Shown: one piece after another, positions 12,734-14,951 of the stretch | How the letters are laid out: every line of letters begins with the position of its first letter | How positions within the stretch are numbered: position 1 is the first letter of the stretch | Assembly (NCBI GenBank): GCA_036274055.1 | Contig: DASUGM010000137.1 | Location: 1-14,951 of the forward strand | Length of the DNA: 14,951 nt | Direction: 5' to 3' | From: DASUGM01 sp036274055 | Lineage (GTDB): Bacteria > Acidobacteriota > Vicinamibacteria > Vicinamibacterales > SCN-69-37 | Notes under the pieces: model-generated | Database searches by the model: none | Told to the model about the DNA's origin: nothing | What the model saw: only the letters and a program-made list of their open reading frames with translations | Position numbers and translations under genes: made by a program

Positions 12734-13768
12734 TCAAACACTCCAGGATCTAGGGACGAAGAGCTCCTGAAAGAGGCTGACCGCGTACCGGTCGGTCATC
12801 CCAGCCAGGAAGTCCTTGGTCGCCACGTCCAGCCCTTCCGCCTCGAGCGTGGTCCGGTCCACGTAGATCTCCGGGCGCAGGCGAACCCGCTCCCACAGCC
12901 CGCCGAGGATGCCGGTCGCCTTCTCGAACTCCGAGGTCGCCCTGGGGTTCTCGTAAACGGCTTCGAACAGATAGCTCCGCAGCGCCAGGGTGGCGTTGAG
13001 AATCTCGTCGCTCATCCAGACTTCAGTCAGGTCGCGTTCGAGCGTGCGCAGCACCACGTCGGTGACCATGGTGTTGATGCGCTGCGAGGAAGTCGTGCCG
13101 AGCAGCGCGATGGCATCGGCCGGTAGTTCGGCCTCGGCCAGCACTCCGGCGCGGACGGCGTCGTCGATGTCGTGATTGACGTAGGCGATGATGTCGGCGA
13201 CGCGCGCGATCTGCCCTTCGACCGTGCTGGCGCGGTGATCCTTCGGCGCGCCCACCGGCATGCCGTGCTTGCCCTTGGAGTGCCGCGCGATGCCGTCGCG
13301 CACTTCCCAGGTGAGATTCAGCCCCTGCCGGCCATTCTCGAGCACATCGACGATGCGCAAGCTCTGCTCGTAGTGGCTGAAGCCGCCGGGGACGAGACGA
13401 TCGATTACCCGCTCGCCGGCGTGGCCAAACGGCGGATGCCCGAGGTCGTGGCCGAGAGCGATCGCCTCGGTCAGTTCCTCGTGCAGCCGCAGGACCTTGG
13501 CGATGCTGCGCGCGATCTGCGACACCTCGAGGGTGTGCGTCAGCCGCGTCCGGTAATGGTCGCCTGTCGGCGCCAGGAAGACCTGCGTCTTGTGCTTGAG
13601 CCGGCGAAATGCCTTCGAGTGGATCACGCGATCGCGGTCGCGCTGGAATACCGGCCGGATCGGGTCCTCGGGCTCGGGCCGAAGACGGCCGCGGCTGGCG
13701 CCGCTCTTCGACGCCTGGGGCGCCAGAAACTCCAGCTCGCGCGCTTCGAGCTGTTCTCGAATGGTCAT
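12734..13768 (-). CDS. dgt: Deoxyguanosinetriphosphate triphosphohydrolase-like HD-domain protein
   Basis: Dgt-family enzymes hydrolyse dNTPs to deoxynucleosides and tripolyphosphate and so adjust dNTP pools. The 344-residue protein belongs to the shorter dGTPase-like type. The family core is visible: DRDRVIHSKAFRRLKHKTQV (44-63), TRLTHTLEVSQIARSIA with metal-binding His78, GHDLGHPPFGHAGE with His107-Asp108 and His111/His116, and NHDIDDA at 198-204. The C-terminal part has the expected ATKDFLAGMTDRYAVSLFQE. Substrate preference among dNTPs cannot be read from the sequence. ATG at 13768 overlaps the deoB stop by 4 nt (ATGA), so the pair is translationally coupled, and products of dNTP hydrolysis would feed the same nucleoside pathway. 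The stop lies 3 nt from the inverted-repeat element. Confidence 0.94.
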   Translation of the reverse strand: MTIREQLEARELEFLAPQASKSGASRGRLRPEPEDPIRPVFQRDRDRVIHSKAFRRLKHKTQVFLAPTGDHYRTRLTHTLEVSQIARSIAKVLRLHEELTEAIALGHDLGHPPFGHAGERVIDRLVPGGFSHYEQSLRIVDVLENGRQGLNLTWEVRDGIARHSKGKHGMPVGAPKDHRASTVEGQIARVADIIAYVNHDIDDAVRAGVLAEAELPADAIALLGTTSSQRINTMVTDVVLRTLERDLTEVWMSDEILNATLALRSYLFEAVYENPRATSEFEKATGILGGLWERVRLRPEIYVDRTTLEAEGLDVATKDFLAGMTDRYAVSLFQELFVPRSWSV

Positions 13769-14928
13769 CTCGACATGATAGCTGGCAGGAAGCTCGTCCC
13801 GTGCGCCAGCGGGGCGACACCGAAGTGACTGGCCAGCGTCTGGCCGAGATCAGCGAAGGTGGCGCGCGTGCCGAGATCAACGCCGGCGCGAACGCGGGCG
13901 CCGGCAACGAGCACGGGCACGTGCTCGCGCGAATGATCCGTGGACGGGGTGGTCGGGTCGTTGCCGTGATCGGCCGTGACCACGAGGACATCGTCAGGCC
14001 GGAGCGCGTCGAGCACCTCCGCAAGCCGCCGGTCGAAGCGCTCCAGATTCGCGGCGTAGCCGGCAACGTCGTTGCGATGGCCGAACTGCGAGTCGAAGTC
14101 GACGAGGTTGATCATGATCAACCCGCGCTCGAGCGCCGCCATCTCCTCGAGGACGACGTCCATGCCGTGGTCGTCCGAGGTCGTGTGGATCGCCCGGGTG
14201 ATTCCGCGTCCGGCAAAGAGGTCTTCGATCTTGCCAATCGCCACGACCGGCCAGTCGGCGGCCTTCAGCGTGTCGAGCAGGGTCGCGTGCACGGGCTCGA
14301 GGGCGAAGTCGCGGCGGTTCGAGGTCCGCGTGAATTGTCCGGGCGCGCCGACGAACGGCCGCGCGATGACGCGGCCGACACCAAGCCCGCGCCCGACGAG
14401 ATCGAATGCAATGTGGCAGATGCGGTACTGCTCGTCGATCGGGATCACCGCCTCATGCGCGGCGATCTGAAAGACGCTGTCGGCCGAGGTGTAGACGATC
14501 GGCGCGCCAGTCCGCAGGTGCTCGGGCCCGAGCGCGTCGATGATCGCGGTGCCGGAGGCAACGGTGTTGCCGATCGTCTTGCGGCCGATGCGACGCTCGA
14601 ACTCGGCGATGAGGTCCGGCGCGAAGCCGTGCGGGAACGTCGGAAACGGCTGGTCGAGGACGATTCCCGCCATTTCCCAGTGTCCCGTGACCGAGTCCTT
14701 CCCTGCCGACTTCTCCGCCATCCTGCCAAATGCGCCGCGCGCCGGCGGTGTCGGCGCGCCGATCGCGACGACATTGGCGAAGCCAAGCGAGCGCAACGTC
14801 GGCACGCGCAACGCGATCGCGCGAGCGATGTTGGCGACGGTATTGCTGCCCTCGTCGCCGTAGGCGGCGGCGTCCGGCAGCTCGCCGACGCCAACCGAGT
14901 CCATCACGATGAGAATCACGCGCTGCAT
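13765..14928 (-). CDS. deoB: Phosphopentomutase
   Basis: DeoB interconverts (deoxy)ribose-1-phosphate and -5-phosphate in nucleoside salvage. It belongs to the alkaline-phosphatase superfamily with two metal ions. The 387 residues are of normal length. Visible are the metal-site start VILIVMDSVGVGELPDA (Asp10), GSNTV, KDSVTGHWEMAG, VYTSADSVFQIAAHE, GRVIARPFVG, FTRTSNRRDFAL, IGKIEDLFAGRGIT, NLVDFDSQFGHRNDVAGY and TADHGNDPTTPSTDHSREHVP. The phospho-acceptor, Thr85 in Bacillus cereus (KDTMTGHW), is Ser79 here (KDSVTGHW); Ser can serve the same role. ATG at 14928 matches the family N-terminus but has no ribosome-binding site; CCTCCTTT precedes it instead. It overlaps dgt by 4 nt. Secure. Confidence 0.97.
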   Translation of the reverse strand: MQRVILIVMDSVGVGELPDAAAYGDEGSNTVANIARAIALRVPTLRSLGFANVVAIGAPTPPARGAFGRMAEKSAGKDSVTGHWEMAGIVLDQPFPTFPHGFAPDLIAEFERRIGRKTIGNTVASGTAIIDALGPEHLRTGAPIVYTSADSVFQIAAHEAVIPIDEQYRICHIAFDLVGRGLGVGRVIARPFVGAPGQFTRTSNRRDFALEPVHATLLDTLKAADWPVVAIGKIEDLFAGRGITRAIHTTSDDHGMDVVLEEMAALERGLIMINLVDFDSQFGHRNDVAGYAANLERFDRRLAEVLDALRPDDVLVVTADHGNDPTTPSTDHSREHVPVLVAGARVRAGVDLGTRATFADLGQTLASHFGVAPLAHGTSFLPAIMSR

Positions 14929-14930
14929 AA

Positions 14931-14943
14931 AGGAGGTCGGGTG
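14931..14943 (+). promoter_or_regulatory. Possible ribosome-binding site and GTG start of a divergent gene
   Basis: The plus strand reads AAAGGAGGT ending at 14937, then CGG and GTG at 14941, which would begin VTF before the window ends. It fits a gene leaving the window to the right, back to back with deoB with 12 nt between starts. Only three codons are visible, so this is a suggestion only. Confidence 0.25.
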
Positions 14944-14951
14944 ACGTTTAT

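Noticed and set aside
12510..12737. N-terminal extension of yceD through the inverted repeat to an ATG at 12737
   Set aside because: The extra residues are translation of the repeat, unlike the DUF177 family, and the family N-terminus begins at 12509.
12593..13126. Plus-strand open frame partly inside the second inverted repeat
   Set aside because: Antisense to dgt with repeat-derived start; no protein signature.
14926..14940. CCTCCTTT on the minus strand, as at the 3' end of 16S rRNA
   Set aside because: Only about nine bases match; the upstream sequence does not resemble the conserved 16S 3' end, so it is chance or a plus-strand ribosome-binding site.

Overview
The window is GC-rich bacterial chromosome and almost entirely coding. 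An acidobacterial origin (possibly Vicinamibacteria) is my best guess. It rests on GC content, the fabF-etfBA neighbourhood, an ETF-ubiquinone oxidoreductase and a full-length Lhr helicase nearby, and many small palindromic repeats in gaps and even inside genes. I see no phage, transposase, CRISPR or RNA gene.

Layout. From the right edge leftwards, one long run of minus-strand genes reads deoB, dgt, yceD, rpmF, plsX, fabG, acpP, fabF, etfB, etfA, a small zinc-ribbon protein and a small membrane protein (14928 down to 5816). It looks like one or a few overlapping operons; deoB/dgt and etfB/etfA overlap by 4 and 1 nt. The run meets the plus-strand lhr helicase gene (1455-5813) tail to tail with 2 nt between the stops. 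Back to back with lhr is a lower-GC sugar/polysaccharide-type methyltransferase (733-1434), followed by the 5' part of ETF-ubiquinone oxidoreductase, cut by the left edge (1-688).

How the genes fit together. yceD-rpmF-plsX-fabG-acpP-fabF is the classical ribosomal protein L32/fatty-acid synthesis cluster without fabH and fabD. etfB and etfA encode the electron carrier that collects electrons from acyl-CoA and other dehydrogenases. The ETF-quinone oxidoreductase at the left edge passes them to the membrane quinone pool. deoB and dgt serve nucleoside and dNTP turnover. lhr is a DNA repair helicase.

The most unusual content is the repeats. Two related ~170-bp near-perfect inverted repeats (10624-10794 and 12562-12730) flank the yceD-rpmF-plsX block. 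Each ends exactly 52 nt before the next start codon, and one supplies the plsX stop codon. Two bulged hairpins lie between fabG and acpP, one able to pair with the acpP ribosome-binding site. A CCCAAG-type spacer lies between fabF and etfB. A CCCTTCGACAGGCTCAGGG-type palindrome sits in frame inside etfA, with a degenerate relative inside etfB, and a perfect 13-bp inverted repeat sits in frame inside lhr. I see no clear new multi-gene system. The repeat families are what deserves a closer look.
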